Shown: positions 20,786 through 33,631, counted from the stretch's first letter. The stretch is 64,000 bases of DNA from Dipteris shenzhenensis (GCA_047967505.1 CM106539.1), one strand, 5' to 3'. Program-made: numbers and translations. The notes: generated by a model from the letters alone, not told the origin.

Positions 20786-21238
20786 ATGAAAAAAAATGAA
20801 AATATGGTTTCCTGACCATGCAAATGGTACTTAATGGTCATTATACTTTCAAGGTATCCTTAAATTAGATGATTTTAAGACCCTTGCAAAGTATCATGGC
20901 CATAGGGTCCCATTTGCATGCCTAGAAGGACACCAAGGCATTCTTTTCATACACATGCATGATGCATGAGTAAAAACATGAAAATATGGATTCTTGACCA
21001 TGAAAATGGTACTTGATGGTCATGATACTCTAAATGGGCATTTAAGTAGGTGAGTCTATCACCCTTGAAAACTATCATTGCCATTAGGTCCCAATTGCAT
21101 CTCTATAAGGCCACTGAGGCATTTTTTTCATGCACATGTGTGATGCATGAGCAAAAGCATGGAAATATGGCTTCTTGACCATGAAAATGGTACTGACGGT
21201 CATGATACTTTGCATGGGCCTTACAGTAGGTCATATGG
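20786..21238. repeat. foldback satellite array, block 2 (about 2.5 units)
   Basis: Same unit as at 18720-20330, with arm motifs at 20885 and 21062 (more diverged). It ends shortly before copia copy A. Confidence 0.88.
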
Positions 21239-21357
21239 CCCAACTCGCAATGCCACAAAGAAGCACTTGGCTACTTGGTTATTAAAACAACATGATCATA
21301 CACCCTTGATACATGTAAGGGATATAGAGTCCCACACTTGGCACCTCTTGCCAAAAG

Positions 21358-21713
21358 TGTGAAGAGAGTGGGAGAGAAGTAAGGAGTCTCACTTGCAACT
21401 TTCTCACATACACAATGGGGGAATATACACAAAGGTGGAGGCTGAAAATAGTTTTCCTCTTCTTAGTTGTGAAAGCCAAAAGAACTCTCTAAGTACAAAA
21501 GGAATAGGTGAATCCTATATGTGGGTCTCAAACCAAACTCAGCTAACTAAGGTGGCATACTAACTGAGCCACTAACTAGAGTACATAAAGATAGCTGTCA
21601 TTCATATATTATTCATGAGCGGTGTACCAACTGCATCTACAGCTAACAAGTCAGTGACATAAATGCACAATGGTCACCCTGGCATATCACGAGTGGAGCT
21701 CGATATCTTAACA
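21358..21713 (-). repeat. 3' LTR of copy A
   Basis: 356 bp, alignable to the LTRs of copies B and C and to the truncated 26509-26707. Contains the shared segment AAAGGTGGAGGCTGAAAA. Confidence 0.92.
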
Positions 21714-21779
21714 CTCCCCCTCGAGCTCAATCCCAATTCGTGCACACCAAGTAAGTCTTTGAACTTGCACAGCTTCTCT

Positions 21780-24700
21780 ACACCCAATGCCTTCGTAAAA
21801 AATGTCAGCTACCTAATCCTCTTTGCTCACATAAACTAGATCAATAAAACCTACTAGAACCTTCTCCCACACATAGTGATAATGCACCTCAATGTGCTTT
21901 GTTGTAGCATGATAGACTGGGTTATTTGCCAAGTGTATATTGCTCATGTTGTCACAATAAATGACAACCGGCCCATCTGTAGACTGATGCATATCATAAA
22001 GTAGCTTACATAACCAAGCTACCTCACATGCAACCATTGCTGCACCCCTGTACTCAGCCTCTGTGCTCAACAAGGCAACTGTAGGCTGTTTCTTACTACT
22101 CCAAGTGACTACAACACTCCCAAAAGAGAACACATATCCACTAGTAGATCGTTTCTCAGAAATACCACCAACCCAATCAGCATCAGTGTATCCATGCAAT
22201 TGTATCTGAACCCTAGTCTCATAAAATAGTCCATACTGCAATGTGGACATCACATACCTCAGTATGCATCTAGCTACATCCAAATGTAGTTTCCTTGGAG
22301 CCTGCATAAACTGACTTACCAACCCAATAGCATAGCTCAAACCTAGTTTGGTAATAGTCATATAAATCAAACTTCCTACTATGCGTCTGTACATAGTAGG
22401 GTCTTCTAGAAGCTCACCTGCATCTGCGCTCAACTTCACATTCTGCTTCAAAGGAACTGAAATAGGCTTACAACCTGTCATCCCATATTTAGACAGCATG
22501 TCCAATCCATACTTCCTCTGCAAGAGCCAAATCTGACTTGTGGATCTAATCACCTCAATGCCCAAGAAGTAACGCAGCTCTCCCAAATCCTTCATCTCAA
22601 ACTTCTACTTCAATAGCATTTTCACATGAAGGATATCTTCATCACTATCACCTGTGATGATCAAAGCATCAACATAAATGACAAGCAGCATAATACCTTT
22701 CTCTATTTTTCTCACATAAAGTGAGAAATCTGCCTTGGAAATCTGAAAGCCAATAGTGGCAAGATACTATCCTATCTTGTCCAACCATGCTCTGGGTGCT
22801 TGCTTCAAGCCATACAAGGCTTTCTTCAACCTGCAAACAAACTCAAGATGAAACAGCATGAACATAACCTGGTGGCTGCTCCATATAGACCTCTTCTTGC
22901 AAATCACCATGCAAGAAAGCATTCTTTACATCCATCTGATGTAAAGGCCATCCCTTTGTTACAGCCATAGCAATGACTGCTCTTACAACTGCCATCCTTG
23001 CAATGGACTAAATGTTTCTTCATAATCAATGCCATATGTCTGTGCATACCCCTTGACAACTAATCTTGCCTTACATATGTTCACAGAACCATCTGCATTG
23101 TGCTTCACCTTATAAACCCACTTGCAGCCAATTGCATTCTTGTCTTTAGGCAAAGGCACCAATTCCCATGTAGCATTGCTTCCAAGGCATCCATTTCTTT
23201 ATCCATGGCTTTCTCCCATTTTTCTTTTCCCATGGCTTGCTCAAAAGAAGTGGGTTCTGGTTCATGTATCACTTTGACCATATAGGCATAGTGAATGGCT
23301 ATGAATCCATCATATTTCAACCTATCCACAAGATACCTAGCTCTGATAGACTTGCACAAAATAGGCTCACTACCAGGTGCTCTCAAAACATCCCTTGTCT
23401 TCCTTACTCTAGGTGTAACAATAGAAGGAATACCCAACTCATCATCAAGGCTCTGTTTTGAGACACTAGATTCACCATCCACATAAGAGTGACCTGCATT
23501 CACATCAACCATGTGCTAATCTATTTTCTCTTTTCCTTTTCATGATACTTGCATACCACTATCTGCATTGCTTTGAGGAGATCCTCCTTATCTCAATCTG
23601 CCTGTCCATGGCGAAGTATGTGAACCACTGCTAGAGGACTCTATAGGTCCACTAATATTTTGTGATTGCTGTTGTGAATTATGTGCAGCATTACCATTTT
23701 GTGCATCTACATCATCAATCACATTTATGGTCTATACTAGCTTTTTATCTCATCAAAAACATCTCTGCTCACTATAAACTTATGAGTAGAAGGCTTATAG
23801 CATCATACCCTTTCTGCTATAGAGAATAACCAATAAAGATGCACTCCTCAGCTTTTGGATCCAACTTGGATCTCAACTCATCTGGCACATGAACATAGGC
23901 AATGCAACTAAAAGCTTTCAAATGAGAAATATTTGGTTTCCTACCAATATACCTCTCGTCTCGCGTCATGCCATGTTTTGCTACAGTGGGAGTCCTGCTC
24001 ATTATGTAGACTATTGTAGCAACTGCTTTAGCCCAATAATAATCTGGCAGGTCTTTTTCGTTGAGCATGGCACGAGATACCTCTCCAATATGCCTATTGT
24101 CCTTTCTGCAAGTCCATTTTGTTGTGGGGTATGACTGCATGAATATTGCTGCTTTATGCACTGCTTTATGCCATGCTCCTATAGGAACCTTGCAAACTCA
24201 TTTGAGAGTACTCTCCCCCTCCATCTGACCTTAGGCATTTTATTTGTAGGCCTATTTCTTTTTCAACCATAGCTTTAAAGGCTTTGAAATGCCCAAACAC
24301 TTCACTTTTCTTTTTCATAAAATACACCCAAACTTTTCTGCTGTAGTCATCAATAAAAGTGACAAAATAATGAGAGCCTCAAATAGATGTAGCTTTAGTA
24401 GTCCACACATCAGAGTGGATTAATGCCAATGGCCTCTTACTCTCTTAAACATGTCTAGGAAATGGTTTCCTTGCCTGTTTTCCAAATTGACAGGCTTGAC
24501 ATACCTTATGCATTTCTGCAACCTTGAACTTAGGCAATCCTACAACAATATTTTGGGCCTGCATTAATTTAAGTCAATGTACATTAACATGACCAATGTG
24601 TTTATGCCAGATATCAATATCTGCAACTACACTGGTCCCATGTGCAAACATTGCTACACTCAATTCAGGCATGTCCACATCAAATGTAAGCATTCTGCCC

Positions 24701-26036
24701 TTTTTCTTCCCTTTTGCTATCAAGCGACCTTTTTATTTTTCATATCCCCAACAAAGTATCCATGATGATTAAATCTGACGTGCAAGCCCTGCTCAACCAT
24801 TTAACCAACAGAAACCAGGTTCTTGGTGATATTCGGGACATGAAATACATCGAACAAGTATTTCCTTTTCTCATCCTACATAGACAAAGGAATTTTACCA
24901 ATCTGCACAATAGGATGTGTAGTATCATCACCAGTCTCCACAAATCCTGGTCTTTCCATTTTCCTTGCATCCTGCATCCATTCTGCATGACCTGTCATGT
25001 GGTTTGACACACCTGAGTCAACATACCACACTTCTTATGCACTTGTCATAGAATTGGTCATGTGCTGCACCATAAACAGATGCTCATTTTTGTCATCACC
25101 CTATCTACTAGAGGATACATAATTGCCTTGCTGTAATTTTGCAGTCATGATGTCATTCTGCTTTTTATAGCAGTCTTTAACCATATGACCCATTTTACCA
25201 TAGTAGTAGCATTCAACATTGTTGTTTGCATTTTAGCCTCTCTGGCATCCACCACGACCTCTTTGGCTCCCCTTGGCTCTAAAGTTACCACGTCCTCCTC
25301 TATAGGATTGGTTTTCTTGAATTTGCTACATATTTTGATTTTTGCCAAGACCTCTAGATGGGCATGCTCTACCTCTGCCTCTACATCTTCTAGCATTTGA
25401 GTAGAAGACAGTTTCTTTTGAAGTTCCTCCTAAAGAAGATGCACCACCATTTCTCTGGTCTTCAGAAATTAGAAGAGCAATCAACTCTCCAAAATTAGGA
25501 AAATTCTCATGGATTGCAATGAATGCCCGAAACTGTGCATAATCCTTTCCTAGACCATTCAAGGTCACAAAAACTAAATCATCATCTTCCACTGGTGACC
25601 CAATAGAAGCAAGTGCATCTGCAATCTTCTTCACCTTCATGTGGTAGTCATTGATGCTCATATTTTGTCTCTACACATTATGCAACTCTTGCTTGAGTTG
25701 CATTTTCCTGGCTTGTGTATTTGTGCTATACATTTTTGTCAAAGTATCCCATGCCTCCTTCTGCATGCTTGCATCCTGAATATGCACAATCATAGAATCT
25801 GAAATACTGATAGACAACCAGTACATAACTTTTCTGGCTCTCTCATGCCATCCTTTAAATGCCTGCAACTCCTATTGATTGGGAACATTAGGAATAACTG
25901 GTTCTTGTTCAACTCCAATAATGAACTCCCAATAGCCTTTTCCCTTAAGGAAATTCATCATTCTAAACTTCCATGCTTAGAAGTTGTTCTTCTCAAGCTT
26001 TTCAGTGACTATCTGTGAAAGACCATCACATGCCAT
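21780..26036 (-). pseudogene. copy A gag-pol, heavily decayed
   Basis: Gag ATG is at 26036 (MACDGLSQIVTEKL). Further pieces are gag 25326-25868, a zinc knuckle near 25200, protease VDSGVSNHMTG near 25010, integrase pieces 23817-24500 and RT from about 23512 downwards. RT/RNase H at 21813-22595 includes [19 protein letters not shown] and IYCDNMSN. The zinc knuckle reads CYYYGKMGHMVKDC, so its second Cys is lost; copies B and C keep CYYC. At the RT/RNase H junction this copy reads VQIQLHGYTD, with Gln where B and C have a stop. Many frame changes and stops make it the most decayed of the three copies. Confidence 0.9.
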
Positions 26037-26492
26037 TATAGAGCACTGCAAAAATATTATGTCACTGCAAAAAACACAACTTGTGCCTCACAAGGGCAAA
26101 TCTGCAAAACTGACGAAAGTGGTATTTGACCACACAGTCACTTCCTAGTGACGATTTTGCATTAACAGGCAATAAGAATGATTCTATCACTCCCAATATC
26201 TCTGCGCACAGGCATACGATGCAATTTCTACGGTAACTTTTTACCGACCTGTAGAACAGTGGTCGCATAACAAAAACAAGGTGCTTTTCTAAGTGCCTGC
26301 AGAAAACTCCTACCACCAAAACTCGCCACACCACGAAGGGCGTCCCAATCTGAGACAGTGCACTCTTGTACTTTCTGGCTATGCTACCTGCAGAGATTTG
26401 CTCCCAAACTCGAAAAAAAAAGAAAAGCAACATTGATCCTCTTAGTAGGACACCACGAACTTGGTTTGCTTTCTTGAGCTCCTTACCATGAA

Positions 26493-26508
26493 CCAAGCTC
26501 TAATACCA
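26493..26508 (-). other. primer binding site of copy A
   Basis: The minus strand reads TGGTATTAGAGCTTGG right after the 5' LTR. It matches the initiator tRNA-Met site with one change (C to T). Confidence 0.8.
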
Positions 26509-26707
26509 TGTGAAGAGAGTGGGAGAGAAGTAAGGACCTCACTTGCAACTTTCTCACATACACAATGGGGGAATATACACAAAGGTGGAGGCTGAAAATA
26601 GTTTTCCTCTTCTTAGTTGTGAAAGCCAAAAGAACTCTCTAAGTACAAAAGGAATAGGTGAACCCTATATGTGGGTCTCAAACCAAACTCAACTAACTAA
26701 GGTGGCA
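26509..26707 (-). repeat. 5' LTR of copy A, truncated
   Basis: About 199 bp matching 21358-21560. The match ends abruptly at GGTGGCAT, where a + strand primer-site-like sequence starts. Confidence 0.88.
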
Positions 26708-28147
26708 TTATCAGAGAGCTTGGCTCTCTCCCTTTGAGTGTGGCTGTCGACTCTATCAACAAGCCTCTACAACGAATGAGCTCCAAGGCAACACCAGCTC
26801 CTGCACCTCCAAAAGCTAGCACAACCCTTGTCTTCCATTTGGCCTCAACAGCCCCGATTCTGGTTGCTGCTCCCAATAGCTTGTGGAGTTTTGCATTTTG
26901 CAGAGCCGAGGTCATCATGTGCATCAGCATGTAGAAGCGCCATTGCGATCAGCCCGTATCTGTCAACATGCAACAACTCCTCCTGTATCTTCAACCGACC
27001 TCCTGCTCCTCCTCTGTAGAACAGCAACACAAGCCTAGCTCTATGGTTGCATAACAAAGTAGTTGCCTTCGCTAAGCAAGATGCATAGAGTGAGCCTCCA
27101 AGCTCGAGTCTTTGTTGCAAGACAGGATGGGAGGTGACGTTCCACCGCTCATGGTGGCTCTCTCCAATAGTAGCAAGCGGCTGCTCCTCCAGCACTAGCA
27201 AGGGCGGCTCCACAATTGCGCCTCCAGCAGCCACACAGCATATAAGGCTCTGCACCACCGGCCATCGCCAGCACAGCTTCCATCTAAGCGACGCCAGCAA
27301 TGTGCACCAAACTCAGCAGCCAAGGCTCACACGGCCTCTCCATCAACAAAGTAGCCGAAGCCCCTCATGGCCGATTCTACAGAAGACTACGTGATGACGA
27401 GATGCGACGCCTCCACCCGTCATCCTCAAGCTCTCTCCGTTGAAGCCGTCATCGTCTTCTTCCTTCTCCAAGGTCTCCCTACAAAAAGCCACGTGGCAGA
27501 TAAATACTAACCAGGGTTAGTTAGAAGCATCCTTAGTTGAGTTTGAAATCACTATGGTTAAGTTAACATTGGTTGAAGTTTATGGCTAGGTTCAGTTGGA
27601 ACATGGTAAAGTTAATGTAACCATGGGTAAACCTGTTTGGGTTTAAAGATTGCCACATGGCACAGTGCCATCTAAGCACACAGCCTCTTGCTAAGCACAA
27701 TATGGAATTCAGCATGTGAATCCCTGTGCCACATCATCAAAGGCCCTCTTCTTCACAAAACCTTCAACAAGGTGTAACTTGCAATCCAAGAAGAATTTGC
27801 ACACGCTCCAAAAAGGAAAAGTGATTGTCTTTTCAAGCTCTAAGCGCCTGTCAGATCAGAATCATTGTATGCAATTAGACACTGCCAATATTAAAAGAAA
27901 TCAATTGGTAAGACCTTTGCAACAAATGGAAAAGCAACGCATGAATGCACAAAGCATGCCAAAAGCACAAGTGCATGAGATGACCATAGCATGAAGCATG
28001 GCATCCACACATAAATCATTAAGGGACATGGAAGAACAAAGCATCATGCATGAAGCTACGTCAAGCGAAGAAGCAAACGCCATCGACATGAAGCATTGAG
28101 AAGCAAAAACCCTTGCCAACCTTGCCTATATATTTTGTAATCAAACC

Positions 28148-28316
28148 TAACCACCTGAGAGTAGCTATGAAAGCACCCAGGGGAGGTATTGACATGTAAA
28201 TACCACACTTGACCACCTTAAGTAGCAATGCATGCACTAAGGGGAGGTGATGGAATGTAACTCACATCTGACCACCTTGCAGTAGCCAAAGAATCATGGC
28301 ACCAAGGGGAGGTGTT
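28148..28316 (+). repeat. three tandem units of about 60 bp, each with a polypurine-tract motif
   Basis: Units begin at 28148, 28210 and 28269 with (T)GACCACCT...AGTAGC and each carries AGGGGAGGT (28179, 28240, 28305). The last is directly followed by TGTTGAGAG, the probable LTR start of element X. Confidence 0.8.
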
Positions 28317-28397
28317 GAGAGTTGTGGTGCCATGAGCACATGTAGAGCAAAAGTATGAGCAAAGGGCAAGCTGCCACATGGCATGGAGGAGATATCC
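28313..28397 (+). mobile_element. 3' LTR of element X, first part
   Basis: It starts TGTTGAGAG after the polypurine tract and is cut at TATCC (28393-28397) by copy B. It resumes at 33632. Confidence 0.55.
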
Positions 28398-28750
28398 TAT
28401 GAAGAGAGTGGGAGAGAGGGAAGGAGTCTCACTTGAGGCTTTCTCACAAGCACAATGGGGGAGTACACACAAAGGTGGAGGCTGAAAACAGTTTTCCTCT
28501 TCTTAGTTGTGAAAGCCAAAAGAACTCTAGTACAAAGAAAATAGAAGAACCCTATATGTGGGTCTCAAACCAAACTCAACTAACTAAGGTGGCTTACTAA
28601 CTGAGCCACAAACTAGAGTAGATAAGGATAGCTATCATCCAGCTATTATTCGTGGGCGGTGTACCAACCGCATCTCTAGCTAACAAGTCGGTGACCTAAA
28701 TACACAACGGTCACCCTGGCATATCGCGAGTGGAGCTCGATATCTCAACA
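28398..28750 (-). repeat. 3' LTR of copy B
   Basis: 353 bp, ending CGATATCTCAACA before the polypurine tract (minus GAGGGGGAG). It matches the LTRs of A and C. Confidence 0.93.
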
Positions 28751-31700
28751 CTCCCCCTCGAGCTCAATCCCAATTCCTGCACACCAAGCAGGTCTCTGAA
28801 CTTGCGCAGCTTCTCTGCACCCAATGCTTTCGTGAATATGTCAGCTACTTGATCCTCAGTGCTGACATAAACTAGATCAATAAGACCTAGTAAAACCTTC
28901 TCCCACACATAGTGATAATGCACCTCAATGTGCTTTGTTCTAGCATGAAAGACTGGGTTCTTTGCCAAGTGTATGCTGCTTATGTTGTCACAATAAATGA
29001 CAACTGGCCCATCTGTAGACTGATGCATATCATAGAGTAGCTTATGCAACCAAGCTACCTCACATGCAGCCATTGCTGCACCCCTATACTCAGCCTCTGT
29101 GCTCGACAAGGCAGCTGTAGGCTGTTTCTTGCTGCTCCAAGTGACTGCAGCACTCCCAAAAAAGAACACATATCCACTCGTAGATCGTCTATCAGAAATA
29201 CTACCAGCCCAATCAGCATCAGTGTATCCATGCAACTATATCTGAACCCCAGCCTCATAAAATAGTCCATACTGCAATGTGGACTTCACATACCTGAGTA
29301 TGCATCTAGCCGCATCAAAATGCGGTTTCCTTGGAGCCTGCATAAACTGACTTACCAACCCAACAGCATAGCTCAAATCTGGCCTGGTAATACTCATGTA
29401 AATCAAACTTCCTACTATGTGTCTGTACATAGTAGGGTCTTCCAGAAGCTCACCTGCATCTGTGCTCAGCTTCACATTCTGCTCCAAAAGAACTGAAATA
29501 GGCTTACAGCCTGTCATCCCATATTTGGACAGCATGTCCAATCCATACTGCCTCTGCAAGAGCTGTATCCCACTTGGTGATCTAATCACCTCAATGCCCA
29601 AGAAATAACGCAGCTCTCCCAAATCCTTCATCTCAAACTTCTGCCTCAATAGCATTTTCACATGAAGGATATCTTCATCACTATCACCTGTGATGATCAA
29701 ATCATCAACATAAATGACCAGCAGCATAATCCCTTTCTCTGTTTTTCTCACATAGAGTGAGAAATCTGCCTTGGAAATCTGAAAGCCAATAGTGACAAGA
29801 TACTATCCTATTTTGTCAGACCATGCTCTAGGTGCTTGCTTCAAGCCATACAAGGCTTTCTTCAACCTGCAAACAAACTCAGGATGAGTAGCATGAACAT
29901 AACCTGCTGGTTGCTCCATAAAGACCTCTTCTTGCAAATCACCATGCAAGAAGGCATTCTTTACATCCATCTGATGTAAAGACCATCCCTTTGATGCGGC
30001 CATAGCAATGGCTGCTCTTACGGTTGCCATCCTTGCAACCGGGCTAAAAGTTTCTTCATAATCAATGCCATATGTCTTTGCATACCCCTTGACAACTAAT
30101 CTTGCCTTGTATCTATTCACAGAACCATCTGCATTGTGCTTGATCTTATAAACCCACTTACAGCCAATTGCATTCTTGTCTTTAGGCAAAGGCACCAATT
30201 CCCATGTAGCATTTGCATCCAAGGCATCCATTTCTTCATCCATGGCTTTCTCCCATTTTTCATTTCCCATGGCTTGCTCAAAAGAAGTGGGTTCTAGTTC
30301 CTGTATCACTTTGACCATATAGGCATAGTGAATGGCTGTAAATCCATCATATTTTAGCCTATCCACAAGATACCTAACCCTGGTAGACCTGCACAAAATA
30401 GGCTCACTTCCAGGTGCTCTCAAAACATCCCTGGTCTTCCTTACTCCAGGTGTAACAACAGAAGGAATACCCAACTCATCATCAATGCTCTATTCTGGGC
30501 CACTGGATTCACCATCCACACAAGAGTGACCTGCATTCACATCAAACATGGGCTGATCTACCTTCTCTTTTCCTTTTCGTGATACCTGCATACCACTCTC
30601 TGCATTGCTTTGAGGAGATTCTCCTGATCTCAATCTGCCTATCCATGGCAAAGTATGTGAACCACTGCTAGACGTCACTGCAGGTCCACTGATATTTTGT
30701 GATTGCTGCTGTGAATTCTGTGCAGCATTACCATTTTGTGCATCTACATCAATCATCACATTTACTGGTTTATACCAGCTGCTCATCTCATCAGAAACAA
30801 CATCTCTGCTCACTGTAAACTTACAAGTAGAAGGGTTATAGCATCTATACCCTTTCTGTTGCAGAGAATAGCCCAATAAAGACGCACTTCTCAGCTTTTG
30901 GATCCAACTTGGACCTCAACTCATCTGGCACATGGACATAGGCAATGCAACCAAAAATTTTCAAATGAGAAATATCTGGTTTCCTACCAGTATATATCTC
31001 CTCTGGCGTCATGCCATGTATTGCTGCAGTGGGAGTCCTGTTCATTATATAAACTCTTGTAGCAACTGCTTCAGCCCAATAATAATCTGGTAGATCTTTT
31101 TCATGTAGCATAGCCCCAGATACCTCTCCAATATGCCTGTTTTTCCTTTCTACAATTCCATTTTGCTGTGGGGTATGACTGCATGAATATTGCTGCTTTA
31201 TACCATGCTCCTGCAAGAACCTTGCAAACTCATTTGAGAGGTACTCTCCCCCTCCATCTGACCTTAGGCATTTTATTTGCAGGCCTATTTCTTTTTCAAC
31301 CATAGCTTTGAAAGCTTTGAAGTGCCCAAACACTTCACTTTTCTTTTTCATAAAATACACCCAAAGTTTCCTCCTGAAGTCATCAATAAATGTGACAAAA
31401 TAGTGACAGCCACCAATAGATGCAGCTTTAGTAGTCCACACATCAGAGTGGATTAATTCCAATGGCTTTTTACTCTCTTGAACATGCCAAGGAAAAGGTT
31501 TCCTTGCCTGTTTCCCAAATTGACAGGCTTCACAAACCTTGTGCATTTCTGCAACCTTGAATTTAGGCAATCCTGCAACAATATTTTAGGCTTGCATTGA
31601 TTTAAGTCGTTGTATATTAACATGACCAATGCGTTTGTGCTAGATATCAATATCTGCAACTACACCGGTCCCATGTGCAAACATTGCTGCACTCAATTCA

Positions 31701-33078
31701 GGCATGTCCGCATCCAACGTAAACATCCTGCCCTTCTTCTTTCCTTTTGCTATCAAGCGACCATTATTTTTCATATCCTCAACAAAGCATCCATGAGGAT
31801 TAAATCTGACCTGCAAGCCCTGCTCAACCATCTGACCAACAAAAACCAGGTTCTTAGTGATGTTCGGGACATGAAATACATCAGACAAGTATTTCTTTTT
31901 CCCATCCTACATAGACAAAGGAATTTTGCCAATCTGCACAATAGGATGTGCAGTATCATCACCAGTCTCCACAAATCCTGGTTTTTCCATTTTCCTTGCA
32001 TCTTGCATCCATTCTGCATGACCTGTCATGTGGTTTGACGCACCTGCGTCAACATACCACACATCATTGCTTTCTTCTGCACTTGTCACAGAATTTGTCA
32101 TATGCTGTACCATGAACAAATGCTCATTTCTTTCATCACCCTGTCTACTAGAGGATGCATAATTGCCTTGCTGCAATTTTCCATTCATAATGTCATTCTG
32201 CTTTTTGTAGCAGTCTTTAGCCATATGCCCCATTTTACCACAGTAGTAGCATTCACAACATTGCTGTTTGCATTTTGGCCTCTCTGCCATCCGCCACGGC
32301 CTCTTTGGCTCCCCCTGCCTCTAGAGTTACCACGTCCTCCTGCATAGGACTGGTTTTCTTGCATTTGCTGCATATTCTGATTTCTACCACGGCTTGCAGA
32401 TCGGCCTCCTCTACCTCTGCCTCTACCTCTGCCAGCATTTGAGTAGAAGACAGTTTCTTTTGAAGTTCCTGCTGAAGAAGATGCACCACCATTTCTCTGC
32501 TCTTCAGAAATTAGAAGAGCAATCAACTCCTCAAAATCAGGAAATTTTTCACGGATGGCAATGGATGTCCGGAACTGTGCATAATCCTTTCCTAGACCAT
32601 TCAAGGTCACAGAAACTAAATCGTCATCATCCACTGGCGACCCAATGGAAGCAAGTGCATCCGCAATTTTCTTCACCTTCATGTGGTAGTCATTGATGCT
32701 CATATTTTCTCTCTGCACATTGTGCAGCTCCTGCTTGAGCTACATTTTCCTGGCTTGCGTATTTGTGCTGTACATTTTTGCCAAAGTATCCCATGCCTCA
32801 TTTGACATACTTGCATCCTGAATATGCACAATCATGGAGTCCGAAATACTGATAGACAGCCAGTACATAACTTTCTTGGCTCTCTCATGCCATCCTTTAA
32901 ATGCCTGCATTTCCTGTTGATTGGGAACATTAGGAAGAACAGGTTCTTCTTCATTTCCTGTAATGAACTCCCAATAGCCTTTTCCCATAAGGAAATTCGT
33001 CATTCTAAACTTCCATGCCTGGAAGTTGTTCTTGTCAAGCTTTTCAGTGACAATTTGTGAAAGAGAATCAGATGCCAT
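28711..33078 (-). pseudogene. copy B gag-pol
   Basis: Gag ATG is at 33078 (MASDSLSQIVTEKLDKNNF). Gag runs over 32740-33078 and 32290-32718, with a Gly/Arg-rich (RGRGRGG) stretch before the CYYCGKMGHMAKDC knuckle near 32210-32250. Protease reads VDAGASNHMTG near 32040. The zinc/integrase part (30845-31570) has HSDVWT, RSDGGGEY and ERKNRH, so the D, D, E residues are all present. RT is 29803-30474 plus 29236-29751 (IYVDDLII), and RNase H is 28711-29235 ([19 protein letters not shown]). Lesions include TAA (CAA) near 31590, frame changes near 30480-30860 and 29790, and TAG (expected Gln) between VQI and LHGYTD at about 29236. The RNase H frame runs on into the LTR. Fairly young but not intact. 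Confidence 0.92.
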
Positions 33079-33392
33079 TACAGAACACTGCAAAATATTC
33101 TGTCACTGCAAAAAACACAGCTTTTGCCTCACACGGGCAGATCTGCAAAACTGACAAAAGTGGTATTTCACCACACAGTCACTTCCTAGTGACGATTTTG
33201 CATCAACAGGCAATAAGGATGATTCTACAACTCCCAATGTCTCTGCGCACAGGCATACGATGCAATTTCTACGGCAACTTTTCACCGACCTGCAGAACAG
33301 TGGTCGCACAGCAAAGACAGGGCCTTTTTCTGAGTGCCTGCGGAGAACTTCTGCCTCCAAAACGGGCCCCGAAATGACCTCGAATCAGAAAA

Positions 33393-33626
33393 AGTTGTGA
33401 AAGCCAAAAGAACTCTAGTATAAAGAAAATAGAAGAACCCTATATGTGGGTCTCAAACCAAACTTAACTAACTAAGGTGGCTTACTAACTGAGCCACAAA
33501 CTAGAGTAGATAAGGATAGCTGTCATCGTGGGCGGTGTACCAACTGCATCTCCAGCTAACAAGTCGGTGACATAAATACACAACGGTCACCCTAGCATAT
33601 CGCGAGTGGAGCTCGATATCTCAACA
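33393..33626 (-). repeat. 5' LTR of copy B, partial
   Basis: Matches the inner two thirds of 28398-28750 and ends CGATATCTCAACA before TATCC. Confidence 0.9.
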
Positions 33627-33631
33627 TATCC

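Larger units (their letters stand above)
21358..26707 (-). mobile_element. copia copy A, 5' LTR truncated
   Basis: The 3' LTR is 21358-21713 (+ strand ends TGTGAAGAGAG and ATATCTTAACA). The polypurine tract follows at 21714-21722 (minus GAGGGGGAG). The primer site is at about 26497-26508. The 5' LTR, 26509-26707, stops after GGTGGCAT. The same family occurs as copy B (28398-33626) and copy C (52401-56994). The right part of the 5' LTR is replaced by other sequence, so no target duplication can be read. Confidence 0.9.
26706..28397 (+). mobile_element. element X: non-autonomous LTR element, internal region and start of 3' LTR
   Basis: ATTATCAGAGAGCTTGG at 26706-26722 resembles an initiator tRNA-Met primer site and leader in the + direction. 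The 3' side ends in a polypurine tract (28304-28312) and TGTTGAGAG, a plausible LTR start at 28313. The 1.6-kb interior has no gag or pol that I recognise; the longest minus-strand frame (26845-27300) is unconvincing. The LTR is split by copy B at 28398 and resumes at 33632. The 5' LTR is absent. A non-coding (LARD-like) element is the best reading, at moderate certainty. Confidence 0.5.
28398..33626 (-). mobile_element. copia copy B, nested in the LTR of element X
   Basis: The target duplication TATCC lies at 28393-28397 and 33627-33631. The 3' LTR is 28398-28750 (first bases TATGAAG, a changed TGTGAAG). The 5' LTR, 33393-33626, has lost its first ~120 bp together with the primer site: the sequence passes from leader to GTTGTGAAAGCC at about 33390. 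The internal region holds a full set of copia domains with scattered lesions. Confidence 0.93.

Noticed and set aside
18720-21238. CRISPR-like array
   Set aside because: Units are about 178 bp, degenerate and directly adjoining, with no short repeat/unique spacer alternation. The context is a plant nuclear genome.
26845-27300. 151-codon minus-strand frame in element X
   Set aside because: Leu/Ala/Gly-biased in a GC-richer patch, no motif, no start context. It may be a shadow of leader sequence.
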